A stretch of DNA of 41,018 bases from CAYYIS01 sp964470965 (GTDB lineage: Bacteria > JAAXHH01 > JABIQT01): assembly GCA_964470965.1 (NCBI GenBank), contig CAYYIS010000044.1, positions 1 to 41,018 on the forward strand. Reading direction: 5' to 3'. Each line of letters opens with the position of its first letter. Position 1 is the first letter of the stretch. The position numbers and the translations under genes are program-made. A model generated the notes under the pieces. That model was not told where the DNA came from. It did not search any database and saw nothing but the letters and a program-made list of their open reading frames with translations. Below, one piece after another: positions 6,535-15,048 of the stretch.

Positions 6535-8871
6535 CTACAATTTGCCGTATTTACCGATCAGATCATTGAGGGTACCGGTTTTTTCAACGTGTTTGGATCC
6601 GGACCGTGCCGGCGCCGGGGAGTGATCACCGCCTTGCTGACGATCTGCTTTGCCCTTCGACCGCTTCCTCTTTCCGGCCTTCGGGGCCGGCTTGCCCTGT
6701 TGCGCGGGGCCGGCATTCTCTTTTTGTGACGGCTTGCCTGCCTCGCCGCGCATGGTTAGAGAAATACGTCGCCGTTCCAGGTCCACCTCCAGGACTGTGA
6801 CACTGATCTTCTGGTTGACCTTTACCACATCACTTGCGGCCTTCACAAATTTGTTTGCAAGCTGACTGATATGCACCAGTCCGTCCTGATGGACCCCGAT
6901 GTCGACAAATGCACCGAATGCGGCGACGTTCGTCACGACACCTTGCAGTTTCATTCCCGGTTTTACGTCTTCGATGGCCATCACGCCGTCTGCGAACTCA
7001 ACCGCTTCGAAGTGATCCCTTGGATCGCGTCCCGGGCGATCCAGTTCCCCCATGATGTCCTGAAGCGTCGGCATTCCGATCGTATCGGTAGTGTATTTTT
7101 CCAGGTTGAGTTTTTCCCGCAACGATGCATCCTGAATCAGGTCCGCTACGGTACAGCTAAGATCTTTGGCCATCTCGTCGACAATTTCGTAGCTTTCCGG
7201 ATGTACCCCGCTTGCATCCAGTGGATTGCTGCCGTTTCGGATACGTAGAAATCCGGCCGCCTGTTCGAAAGCCTTGGGGCCGAACCTGGGGACGTTCAGC
7301 AGCGCCTGGCGCGATTCGAAGGGACCGTGCTGTTCCCGGTAGGCCACGACCCCCTGTGCCAGCTGGGGCCCTAAGCCGGATACATAGGAAAGCAGATCCG
7401 AACTGGCGGTGTTAATCTCTACACCCACATTATTCACGCAACTTATGACTGTATCGTCCAGGCTATGCTTCAAGGACCCCTGGTCCACATCATGCTGATA
7501 TTGTCCGACGCCGATGGATTTGGGGTCGATTTTAACCAGTTCCGCCAGGGGATCCATCAGGCGGCGGCCGATAGACACTGACCCGCGGACCGTCACATCC
7601 TGATCAGGGAATTCCTTGCGGGCCGTTTCCGACGCCGAATAAATCGACGCACCGCTTTCGTTAACCAGCACGGTGATCGGGTTACCGGGTAACGTGAGTC
7701 CTCGGACAAACGTCTCGGTCTCGCGGCTGCCCGTCCCGTTGCCTATTGCGATGGCTTCAATCTTATATTTTCCACATAAATGGGTGACGACATCCGACGC
7801 TTTTTTTCTTGATTTTTCACCCGTATTGGGGTAGATGGTGCCGGAGTGAACGAGTTTGCCCTGCCTGTCCAGGCAAACTAACTTGCATCCGGTCCTGAAC
7901 CCGGGATCGAGAGCGAGGACGTTTTTCGCACCGAGAGGTGCGGCCAGCAGAAGTTCGCGCAGATTCTTCACGAAGACGACAATCGCTTCCGCGTCCGCCC
8001 GTTCTTTGGTGATGGTCCGTATCTCCGTTTCCATGGCGGGAGACAGGAGGCGCTTGTAACCGTCCTGAATCGCAGTCCTCACCTGTTCCGAAGCCGCGTT
8101 GGAACCGGTTACAAACTGCTGTTCCAGGATTGCCGCTGCGTCCCCTTCTCCGGGGGCTATAGTCAGGCTCACGATGTCCTCATTCTCTCCGCGGCGCATG
8201 GCCAGGATACGATGGGACGGGGCCTGCTTGACCGGTTCTTCCCAATCGAAGTAATCCTTGAATTTCACACCGTGGGCTTCCTTGCCGCCGACGACTTTGG
8301 ATCGGATGAGCCCCTTTTCTGCAAACAGCCCTCTCATTTTTTCACGGGCCTGCTGATCTTCGTTCACCCATTCTGCGATGATGTCCCGGGCCCCCGCCAG
8401 TGCGTCTTCTGCGTTAGTGACGGCTTTTTCTTCATCGATAAATTTCTCGGCTTCGGCGTTCGGATCCATATCACCCTGTGCAAAAATCTGTTGTGCGAGC
8501 GGCTCCAGTCCTTTTTCGCGTGCTACGGTAGCCCTGGTACGCCGCTTGGGTCTGTGCGGCAGGTAAATGTCTTCGAGCTTCGTCAGAGTCTCAGCTTCGA
8601 CGATCTGAGCTTTCAGCTCATCGGTCAACAGCTCGCGTTCTTGAAGCGATTTGAGGATAGCCTCACGGCGTTTGTCCAGCTCTCTGAGCTGGGTAAGGCG
8701 ATCCCGGATACTTGTAATGGCGACTTCGTCCAGAGTTCCCGTGACTTCCTTCCGATACCGGGCGATAAATGGCACGGTGGCCCCGTTGTCGAGCAGATCC
8801 GCGGTTGCTTCAACCTGCTTTTCGGTTATCTCAAGTTCTCCGACGATGATCGAAATGTGTTGCGGTTCCAT
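6535..8871 (-). CDS. tex: RNA-binding transcriptional accessory protein Tex
   Basis: This 778-aa protein is the conserved bacterial homologue of the Spt6 core, a nucleic-acid-binding factor linked to transcription. Domain order is canonical: N-terminal helical region with the Tex signature (NGATVPFIARYRKEVTGTLD, starting near residue 28), YqgF-like RNase H fold in the middle (VLALDPGFRTGCKLVCLD), HhH modules (SYVSGLGPQLAQGVVAYR, FGPKAFEQAAGFLRIR), and an S1 domain near the end (about 643-712; GAFVDIGVHQDGLVHIS). A basic tail rich in Lys/Arg/Pro follows S1 and ends in the frequent TLNDLIGKYGKL-type segment. An AAGGA site precedes ATG 8871. It lies 41 nt after a class V aminotransferase gene, an unusual but not functionally telling neighbour. 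Confidence 0.97.
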   Translation of the reverse strand: MEPQHISIIVGELEITEKQVEATADLLDNGATVPFIARYRKEVTGTLDEVAITSIRDRLTQLRELDKRREAILKSLQERELLTDELKAQIVEAETLTKLEDIYLPHRPKRRTRATVAREKGLEPLAQQIFAQGDMDPNAEAEKFIDEEKAVTNAEDALAGARDIIAEWVNEDQQAREKMRGLFAEKGLIRSKVVGGKEAHGVKFKDYFDWEEPVKQAPSHRILAMRRGENEDIVSLTIAPGEGDAAAILEQQFVTGSNAASEQVRTAIQDGYKRLLSPAMETEIRTITKERADAEAIVVFVKNLRELLLAAPLGAKNVLALDPGFRTGCKLVCLDRQGKLVHSGTIYPNTGEKSRKKASDVVTHLCGKYKIEAIAIGNGTGSRETETFVRGLTLPGNPITVLVNESGASIYSASETARKEFPDQDVTVRGSVSIGRRLMDPLAELVKIDPKSIGVGQYQHDVDQGSLKHSLDDTVISCVNNVGVEINTASSDLLSYVSGLGPQLAQGVVAYREQHGPFESRQALLNVPRFGPKAFEQAAGFLRIRNGSNPLDASGVHPESYEIVDEMAKDLSCTVADLIQDASLREKLNLEKYTTDTIGMPTLQDIMGELDRPGRDPRDHFEAVEFADGVMAIEDVKPGMKLQGVVTNVAAFGAFVDIGVHQDGLVHISQLANKFVKAASDVVKVNQKISVTVLEVDLERRRISLTMRGEAGKPSQKENAGPAQQGKPAPKAGKRKRSKGKADRQQGGDHSPAPARSGSKHVEKTGTLNDLIGKYGKL

Positions 8872-8912
8872 ACGTTCCTTTCTTAAAGGCCTGTCGGTAC
8901 GCCCTGTTGAAA

Positions 8913-9998
8913 TTAACCGTTAACAACCCGATGTATTACATCAAGCCCAAGATTCACGAGGTCCATGTCAGCCTGGTTCCCCATATGTCCGATCCGGAAC
9001 ACCTTGCCGGCGAGGGGACCAAGCGCGCCGCCGACCACCAGCCCTTCGTTCCGGAAGCAGGTGTTCAGCATTTCCCAGCTCTTATCTTCGGGTACCCTGA
9101 CGACGGTTACCGTTGGGGAGGCATCCGCATTCCGTTTTGGAAAAGGACGGAGCCCCATGGTCCGTATACGATCCCGGCAATGGGCCGCCACCTGTTCGTG
9201 ACGCGAAATCGCCGCTTCCAGGCCTTCTTCCATCAGTAATTCGCAGGCGGTGTTCAAGGCTGCCGTACTGTGCCAGGAAGGTGTGTAGGGATACCACTGG
9301 TCCTCCAGCGCCGACCGCCAGGGTTTCAGTGCGTCGTACCCTGCGTAATCCACCGTGTCAATGATCTCCCAGGCCCTGTCACTCACGGAGACAACGGCCA
9401 TGTCCGGCGCTGCCGATAGACATTTCTGTGAACCGCCGAGACACAGGTCGATGTGCCAGTCATCTACGGCCAGTTCTGCTCCGCCGGCGCTTGCGACCGC
9501 GTCCACATAATACAGCGGCACGTCGTTTTTCCGGACGAGTTCACCTATCGCACCCACAGGATTCAAAGTGCCCGATGGTGTTTCACAGTGTACCGCGGTG
9601 ACCATATGCGGACGAAATTCCCGAATAGCTTCCTCGACCGGCGCCGTCTCAGCCGCCTGGTCATATTCAAACCCAACCGTTCGCACCTGTGCACCGAGGC
9701 CTTCCGCGATTTCTCCGATTCCGTAACCGAAGACACCCGTGGCAACAGCCAGAACCCGGTCACCCGGTTTGATGCAGGACTTCATGGCACCCCAGAGGGC
9801 GGCCATGCCTTCGCCCGTCATGATGGCCATCTGATTGTCGGTACGGAAAATGTGCTGAAGGCGTTGCTGGGTTTCTGCATAAAGATCGCTATATTCTGAT
9901 TCGAGGTCGCCGGAGCCGTAGTTGGTGAGGTAGGATTTCAGGACCTGACTGGATACCGTCGTCGGTCCCGGTACGAGGGGGATGGGATACGTTATCAT
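8913..9998 (-). CDS. PLP-dependent class V aminotransferase (alanine-glyoxylate / serine-pyruvate type)
   Basis: This 361-aa fold-type I enzyme resembles serine-pyruvate and alanine-glyoxylate aminotransferases. Markers are the N-terminal LVPGPTTVSSQVL, the TGEGMAALWG cofactor-phosphate region, HCETPSGTLNPV (137 onward), the PLP-pairing aspartate in YVDAVASAGG (D166) and the Schiff-base lysine K192 in GGSQKCLSA. The C-terminal R-x-GHMGN segment that contacts the substrate carboxylate is present. The likely role is transamination of glyoxylate or pyruvate with serine or alanine, but family members also include phosphonate and ureidoglycine aminotransferases. It sits 107 nt after the SelA-like gene and 41 nt before tex, on the same strand. 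Confidence 0.9.
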   Translation of the reverse strand: MITYPIPLVPGPTTVSSQVLKSYLTNYGSGDLESEYSDLYAETQQRLQHIFRTDNQMAIMTGEGMAALWGAMKSCIKPGDRVLAVATGVFGYGIGEIAEGLGAQVRTVGFEYDQAAETAPVEEAIREFRPHMVTAVHCETPSGTLNPVGAIGELVRKNDVPLYYVDAVASAGGAELAVDDWHIDLCLGGSQKCLSAAPDMAVVSVSDRAWEIIDTVDYAGYDALKPWRSALEDQWYPYTPSWHSTAALNTACELLMEEGLEAAISRHEQVAAHCRDRIRTMGLRPFPKRNADASPTVTVVRVPEDKSWEMLNTCFRNEGLVVGGALGPLAGKVFRIGHMGNQADMDLVNLGLDVIHRVVNG

Positions 9999-10105
9999 AG
10001 AATAATTTTATGTCGGGGGCACTGACTCATGTTCTTTATATTCCACATTTACGCCTGATATCTTCAAGTATTCCGACCACAGTATACAAGTTTTACTGAA
10101 AAATC

Positions 10106-11311
10106 CTACGCCGAAAGTAGAGATCGCACTACTTTTCCTATGATTTCCGGTTCCCCTTCTTTTAGACAGGCGGGGCCGAACAGGACGATGCCTTCCCCCG
10201 ATCGGGAGGGATTGGCATGGATGCCGGGCGATCCGTTCTGCAGCCTGATGACCAGGTCCAGCGCGCTTAGCCCCAGTGATTCTTCGTCCAGCATGAGCCG
10301 GGCCATGGGGACGTCGGTCTTCCGGGGATCTGATAGGCTGTCCACCGTGGTTCCCGGTATATCGGACATCGCCTCCACCAGCGCGTCGGTCAACGTCTGC
10401 CACCTCTGATATCTGGCTTCTTCGGGTTCTTCTGCGAATAACTTCAACGCGGTAAGCAGGCCTACAATTTCTTCTTTACCCACCTTGCAGGGTCGGCCGA
10501 TTCCATGCTGGGGTGCGCCGGGTAGGCGGTCTTTGTCGATAAGGGTCACGGGCGGTGTCCACTGTTCGAAATATATGTCCTGATCCAGATGCTGTAAAGC
10601 GACAGACATAATCAGATCCCGCCTGCCTGCCAGAATGCCTGAACTCTGCGGGCCGCGTATGGCTTTTCCGCCGCTGAAGGCGACCAGGTCGGCCCCTTCG
10701 GATATGAAACGCCGCAGATTACCTGCCGGGGGAAGCTGTCCCGCCGCATCCACGATCACCGGCACGCCATGGGCATGGGCGACCCTTACCACCTCCTGTA
10801 AGGGGGGCAGCGCATGGGGGTTGGCCACATAGCATATGGCAGCCGTTTTTTCGGTAATGGCATCTTCAATTTCCCACGCTTCCGTATCCCTGACACCCGC
10901 CCCGCTGAAACGATCGGCCAGGCCCACTTCAATCAGCGTGATCCCCACGGACCGGATAGCATGATCATAAAAATTTCGCTGGCTGCGTGATATAATGACC
11001 TCATCGTTCATGCCGGCGGTATCCGGTAAACGGTTCATTTTACCGGGGTCCAGGCCGGTCACACAGGCAGCGGTTCCCAACAAAAGACCGGCAGCGGCAC
11101 CGGATGTGACATACCCCGCCTCCGCGCCGGTAACCTCAGCGATAACTTCGCTGGCCCTGGCCTGAAGTTCTGCGATGTCGACACAGTGCCGGGATGCTTC
11201 ACGCATGGCATCGGAGACCTCGGGAGGCATAATTGATCCGCTCAGCCGGGTCGATGGACCGGAGGCGTTGATAATGGTTTTGACGCCAATTTTCTCGTAG
11301 ATGTTTGACAT
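10106..11311 (-). CDS. SelA-like PLP-dependent enzyme (aminotransferase class V fold)
   Basis: This 401-aa protein resembles the L-seryl-tRNA(Sec) selenium transferase-like family, which includes D-glucosaminate-6-phosphate ammonia-lyase (DgaE). The family start YEKIGVKTIINASGPSTRLSG is present. PLP contacts are the Gly-rich SGAAAGLLLGT (70-80), D188 in VIVDAAGQLPP and the catalytic lysine K216 in FSGGKAIRGPQSSG. It lacks the extra N-terminal tRNA-binding domain of true SelA (usually about 460 aa), so a metabolic lyase or racemase role is more likely than selenocysteine synthesis. It is the first gene of the minus-strand run that includes the aminotransferase, tex and AraD1 genes, and it has a good promoter. 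Confidence 0.87.
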   Translation of the reverse strand: MSNIYEKIGVKTIINASGPSTRLSGSIMPPEVSDAMREASRHCVDIAELQARASEVIAEVTGAEAGYVTSGAAAGLLLGTAACVTGLDPGKMNRLPDTAGMNDEVIISRSQRNFYDHAIRSVGITLIEVGLADRFSGAGVRDTEAWEIEDAITEKTAAICYVANPHALPPLQEVVRVAHAHGVPVIVDAAGQLPPAGNLRRFISEGADLVAFSGGKAIRGPQSSGILAGRRDLIMSVALQHLDQDIYFEQWTPPVTLIDKDRLPGAPQHGIGRPCKVGKEEIVGLLTALKLFAEEPEEARYQRWQTLTDALVEAMSDIPGTTVDSLSDPRKTDVPMARLMLDEESLGLSALDLVIRLQNGSPGIHANPSRSGEGIVLFGPACLKEGEPEIIGKVVRSLLSA

Positions 11312-11356
11312 AGGCTTTTCAGTCCCTGCAGAATGTGAAGTGTGAAAAACGGTGTT

Positions 11357-11385
11357 ATTTTATATACTTCCTTGTCATTCGTCAA
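11357..11385 (-). promoter_or_regulatory. sigma-70 promoter for the SelA-like gene and probably the operon behind it
   Basis: On the minus strand, TTGACG (plus 11380-11385) and TAAAAT (plus 11357-11362) are 17 bp apart, each 5/6 to consensus. Transcription would start near 11350, giving a leader of about 40 nt before ATG 11311. Confidence 0.65.
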
Positions 11386-11398
11386 TACCATAAACCGC

Positions 11399-11425
11399 TT
11401 GACAATCTTTGCCCCCATGTATTTT
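11399..11425 (+). promoter_or_regulatory. weaker promoter candidate for the FabG-like SDR
   Basis: A perfect TTGACA (11399-11404) is followed by TATTTT (11420-11425), but the spacer is only 15 bp, shorter than the optimum. It lies about 55 nt before the start at 11480, back to back with the minus-strand promoter. Confidence 0.35.
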
Positions 11426-11479
11426 GAAGGGTGGCATTCATGGATACCGCGCAATCAGAATACACATGGAGGGGCAAAT

Positions 11480-12250
11480 ATGAGGTTTCAGAACAAGGTG
11501 GCCCTGGTCACCGGCGCGTCAAAGGGAATCGGGAGGTCGATCGCAGAGGTCCTTGCGGACGAAGGTGCCTCAATTGTTTTAAACGGTCGTGATATGGAGG
11601 GATTGGAGGATACCGCCGCCTCCGTGAGGGAACGCGGGGGCACCCCTCTGATCGCGCCTGCCGATCTGCGGTGCTCCGACGACATCAATAAAATGACGGT
11701 CGATGCCGTCAATCGATTCGGAAAGATCGATATCCTGGTAAACAATGCGGGTGGGGCGTTGTTTACGCCCGTTGATTTCGAAAGTCTCACGGAGGAGGAC
11801 TGGGACCTCGTGGTCGATACCAATCTTCGGGCGGTATTCATACTTTGCCGGGCGGTTTTACCGCACATGAGGGGGCAGACCTACGGGCGCCTTGTACACA
11901 TCGCTTCCGTCGCGGGACGCACCAACAGCGGCGGTATGGCAGGGACCCATTACGTGAGCGCCAAGGCAGGCCTCATGGGATTCAGCAAACAGATCGCTTC
12001 CGAATACGGACCGTACAATATCACTTCCAATGTAGTGGCCCCTGGATTAATCATGAGCACCCAGCGTGTGAGAGATCTCTGGGCTAGTCGGGAAGAGGGT
12101 GTGAAGCGCCAGTTTCTCGATACCGTCCCGCTTGGACGACCCGGTGAACCGGAAGACATCGCCTACGCCACCGCCTTCCTCGCATCCGATCAGGCGGGCT
12201 ACATTACGGGTGCCACACTCGACGTCAACGGAGGGCGCCTCATGGTTTAA
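11480..12250 (+). CDS. FabG-like short-chain dehydrogenase/reductase
   Basis: This 256-aa classical SDR uses NAD(P)(H) to interconvert an alcohol and a ketone; FabG (3-oxoacyl-ACP reductase) is the closest-looking family, though many such SDRs act on sugars or steroids. The complete active site is present: TGASKGIG (11-18), NNAGG (88-92), S143, Y158 and K162 in HYVSAKAG, and the C-terminal GYITGATLDVNGG. An in-frame start upstream at 11342 exists, but a GGAGG site at 11468-11472 sits 7 nt before ATG 11480, which also begins exactly at the expected SDR N-terminus (MRFQNKVALVTG). The stop codon lies inside a small hairpin. Confidence 0.92.
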   Translation: MRFQNKVALVTGASKGIGRSIAEVLADEGASIVLNGRDMEGLEDTAASVRERGGTPLIAPADLRCSDDINKMTVDAVNRFGKIDILVNNAGGALFTPVDFESLTEEDWDLVVDTNLRAVFILCRAVLPHMRGQTYGRLVHIASVAGRTNSGGMAGTHYVSAKAGLMGFSKQIASEYGPYNITSNVVAPGLIMSTQRVRDLWASREEGVKRQFLDTVPLGRPGEPEDIAYATAFLASDQAGYITGATLDVNGGRLMV

Positions 12251-12267
12251 AAAACCATCGGCTTTTT
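12242..12267 (+). terminator. possible weak terminator overlapping the SDR stop codon
   Basis: ATGGTTT-AAA-AAACCAT (12242-12258) is a perfect 7-bp inverted repeat with a 3-nt loop that contains the TAA stop. A T5 tract follows at 12263-12267 after a 4-nt CGGC interval. The stem is AT-rich, so termination would be inefficient at best. Confidence 0.4.
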
Positions 12268-12269
12268 GA

Positions 12270-12298
12270 TTGACTTGGGTTTAGGCTTCGGGTATATT
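12270..12298 (+). promoter_or_regulatory. sigma-70 promoter of the menaquinone operon
   Basis: TTGACT (12270-12275) and TATATT (12293-12298) are separated by exactly 17 bp, both 5/6 to consensus. The predicted start near 12305 gives a leader of about 85 nt before the UbiD-family gene, and all five following genes run in the same direction. Confidence 0.7.
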
Positions 12299-12388
12299 GC
12301 CACAGAATTTATGAAGATGAATGTGGACCCATAGACCGCCATCACTATCACCGTGTGCGACAAACAATAGAGAAGTGAAGATTTCCGA

Positions 12389-13834
12389 ATGGCCTACAAA
12401 GATCTAAACGAGTTTGTGGAAATTCTGCGAAATGAGGGGCAGCTCAAGGAAATAGATATTGAGGTAGATCCCGAGCTGGAGATCAGCGCCATCACTGACA
12501 GGGTAGTGAAACAGGGTGGACCGGCGTTGTTGTTTACGAACGTCAAGGGACATCCCGGTGTCCCCGTATTAATTAATACCTTCGGATCCGAAAGGCGGAT
12601 GGAACTGGCCCTCCAGGCGGAAAGTATGGAGGCAATAGCCGGTGACATCGCGGAGCTCATTCAGCCGCAGATACCCTCTTCCCTTACGGGAAAAATCCAG
12701 ATGCTGAGTAAGTTGACGAGGCTTAAGGACCTCGGTCCGAAAACCGTGAAGAGCGGTTCCTGCCAGGACGTAGTGGAAACCGGGAACCCCTCGTTGTCAG
12801 AGATTCCAATCATCAAGTGCTGGCCCGGGGACGGTGGCAAGTACATCACATTCCCTCAGGTCATAACGAAGCATCCCACGATGGGGACACGGAATGTGGG
12901 CATGTATCGGCTCCAAGTGTTTGATGACCAGACCCTTGGCCTGCACTGGCAGAGGCACAAAGGCGGTGCCCACCACTATCGGCTGGCTGAGGAGATGGGG
13001 AAGCGCCTGGAAGTGGCCATCTGTCTCGGTCCCGATCCGGAAACCATGTATGCGGGCACAGCGCCGCTGCCCGATGAGCTCGATGAGTTTATGCTGGCGG
13101 GCTTTTTGAGGCACAAACCGGTCGAATTGGTCAAATGCAAAACCGTTGACATTGAAGTCCCTGCTAATGCTCAGTTCATCCTGGAAGGGTACGCGGAGCC
13201 GGGAGAACGCCGAATAGAAGGTCCGTTTGGTGACCACCAGGGGTATTATTCACAGGCGGATGAGTATCCGGTATTCCACCTGACAGCCGTCACCAGGCGC
13301 AAGGACCCGATATATCCTACCATCATCGTTGGCCGGCCGCCGCAGGAAGACGGACCGCTGGGTAAGGCGACGGAAAGGATTTTCCTGCCCCTCATTAGGA
13401 CACAACTCCCTGAAATCGTGGATATGAACCTGCCCGTCGAAGGCATATTCCACAACCTGGCGATCGTGTCGATCGACAAGCGGTATCCGGGCCACGCACA
13501 GAAGGTCATGCACGCGCTCTGGGGCTTCGGCCAGTTGATGTTTACCAAGGTGGTTGTGATCGTGGACAAGGATGTAAATGTTCAGAATCTGAAGGAAGTG
13601 GCCTGGCGTGTAGGTGTTTCAATCGATCCCAAACGGGACGTGATAATCAGTGAGGGACCGACTGACGTACTCGATTTTTCATCGGAAATTGCAGACTACG
13701 GCGGCAAACTGGGCATAGACGCCACCACGAAATGGCCGGACGAGGGTTTCACCAGGGAGTGGCCTGAAATCCTCAAAATGCCGGACCATGTTAATGATCG
13801 AATTGACGACCTGTGGCCGCAGCTGGGTTTGTAA
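12389..13834 (+). CDS. UbiD family prenylated-FMN-dependent decarboxylase, candidate menaquinone decarboxylase
   Basis: This 481-aa protein is a full-length UbiD-family reversible decarboxylase, which uses prenylated FMN made by a UbiX partner. Recognisable blocks are the start region with ITDRVVKQGGPALLF, WPGDGGKYITFPQVITKHP (145-163), R174 in GMYRLQVFD, GLHWQRHKGGAHHY (184-197), E267 in FILEGYAEP and EGPFGDHQGYY with E278, matching the cofactor and catalytic acid positions of the family. It is the first gene in an operon with mqnE, mqnC and mqnA, so the likely role is decarboxylation of a naphthoate intermediate late in the futalosine pathway (the MqnL role). No UbiX is present here. An aromatic-acid decarboxylase is the alternative. 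Confidence 0.88.
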   Translation: MAYKDLNEFVEILRNEGQLKEIDIEVDPELEISAITDRVVKQGGPALLFTNVKGHPGVPVLINTFGSERRMELALQAESMEAIAGDIAELIQPQIPSSLTGKIQMLSKLTRLKDLGPKTVKSGSCQDVVETGNPSLSEIPIIKCWPGDGGKYITFPQVITKHPTMGTRNVGMYRLQVFDDQTLGLHWQRHKGGAHHYRLAEEMGKRLEVAICLGPDPETMYAGTAPLPDELDEFMLAGFLRHKPVELVKCKTVDIEVPANAQFILEGYAEPGERRIEGPFGDHQGYYSQADEYPVFHLTAVTRRKDPIYPTIIVGRPPQEDGPLGKATERIFLPLIRTQLPEIVDMNLPVEGIFHNLAIVSIDKRYPGHAQKVMHALWGFGQLMFTKVVVIVDKDVNVQNLKEVAWRVGVSIDPKRDVIISEGPTDVLDFSSEIADYGGKLGIDATTKWPDEGFTREWPEILKMPDHVNDRIDDLWPQLGL

Positions 13835-13880
13835 GGATTCGTTTCGGCCGATTGTATCTGGTGCGGGATGGAGGAATAAC

Positions 13881-15038
13881 TTGTTCGATAAAATTTTAGA
13901 TCGTGCTGGACTGACCGATATCCGGGAGAAAGTCCTGGCGGGAGAACGCCTGTCATCGGATGACGGTAAAAGGCTGTATCAAACCCCCAACCTGCCGGCC
14001 CTCGGTTATCTCGCCAATATCGCCAGAGAGCGGCTGCACGGCGACGTCGCGTATTTCGTAAGAAACCAGCATATAAATTACACCAATATATGCAACAAGG
14101 GATGCTTGTTCTGCTCCTTTTATGCGCTGCCCAAGGATCCCGAAGGATATGTATTGTCGCCGGAAGAGATAGCGGACAAAGTAAGGTCTTACGACAATAT
14201 CCCAATTTCAGAAATCCACATGGTGGGCGGGGTCAATCCCAAGCTGCCGTTCAGTTACTACCTCGACGTGGTCCGGGCGATCAAAGAGGTGCGTCCGGAT
14301 GTTTCGCTCAAAGCGTTCACCATGATAGAGTTGGAGCAGATCCGCAGGGTCGCGAAAAAACCGCTCGATGAAACGCTTGTGGATCTCAAGGAGGCCGGCA
14401 TAGATGCCATCCCCGGCGGGGGCGCCGAGGTGTTCAGCGAACGGGTGCACGAAGAGCTGTTCCAGGCAAAATCGGATTCGGACAAGTGGCTCGACGCTGC
14501 CCGCACGGCCCATCGGGCGGGATTGCCGTCCAACGCCACCATGCTTTACGGACATGTAGAACAGACGGAAGAAAAGGTGTACCACCTGGTAAAGCTTCGT
14601 GAGTTACAGGATGAGACCGATGGGTTCCTGGCGTTTATACCGCTTTCCTGGCATCCGGAGCGGACCGCCATAGCCGACCTGCCCGGCCCTACAGGACAGG
14701 CAGATCTCCGGGAAGTTGCCGTGGCAAGGCTGATGCTTGATAACGTTCCCCACATCAAATCATTCTGGATTATGAATTCACCCGCGGTCACCCAGGTGGC
14801 TTTGTGGTACGGAGCGGATGATATTGACGGGAGTGTGCTCGAATACGAAATCACACGCGACGCGGACACGGACCGGATGCAGGCCTTGACCCACACCCAG
14901 ATGCTCGACATGATCGCAGAAGCCGGCCGCACGGCTGTAGAACGGGATGCCCTGTACAACATTATCGACAAGCCCAAGCCGATGACACCGGTGTATCTGG
15001 ACATAGAGCCGGAAGCCGCATCCCAGGCCCTTGCATAA
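13881..15038 (+). CDS. mqnE: Aminofutalosine synthase MqnE (radical SAM)
   Basis: This 385-aa radical SAM enzyme joins the enolpyruvyl-benzoate product of MqnA to SAM-derived adenosine to form aminofutalosine. The iron-sulfur motif is C71-x3-C75-x2-C78 in NICNKGCLFCSF. MqnE-specific blocks include VLAGERLSSDDG, EIHMVGGVNPKLPFSYY, AIPGGGAEVFSERV, NATMLYGHVEQTEEK, FIPLSWHP and LMLDNVPHIKSFWIM. The open frame extends upstream into the UbiD-family gene, but the best start is TTG 13881, preceded by GGAGG at 13870-13874 with 6-nt spacing, and the family N-terminus begins there. It lies 46 nt after the UbiD-family gene and 10 nt before mqnC. Confidence 0.94.
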   Translation: MFDKILDRAGLTDIREKVLAGERLSSDDGKRLYQTPNLPALGYLANIARERLHGDVAYFVRNQHINYTNICNKGCLFCSFYALPKDPEGYVLSPEEIADKVRSYDNIPISEIHMVGGVNPKLPFSYYLDVVRAIKEVRPDVSLKAFTMIELEQIRRVAKKPLDETLVDLKEAGIDAIPGGGAEVFSERVHEELFQAKSDSDKWLDAARTAHRAGLPSNATMLYGHVEQTEEKVYHLVKLRELQDETDGFLAFIPLSWHPERTAIADLPGPTGQADLREVAVARLMLDNVPHIKSFWIMNSPAVTQVALWYGADDIDGSVLEYEITRDADTDRMQALTHTQMLDMIAEAGRTAVERDALYNIIDKPKPMTPVYLDIEPEAASQALA

Positions 15039-15048
15039 CGGAGACCCT

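Noticed and set aside
8212..8886. 224-aa plus-strand frame opposite tex
   Set aside because: Complete antisense overlap with a well supported gene; low-complexity Phe-rich sequence without a family.
10106..11311. selenocysteine system suggested by the SelA-like protein
   Set aside because: The protein lacks the tRNA-binding N-terminal domain, and there is no selB, selD or tRNA-Sec nearby; a metabolic PLP enzyme is more likely.
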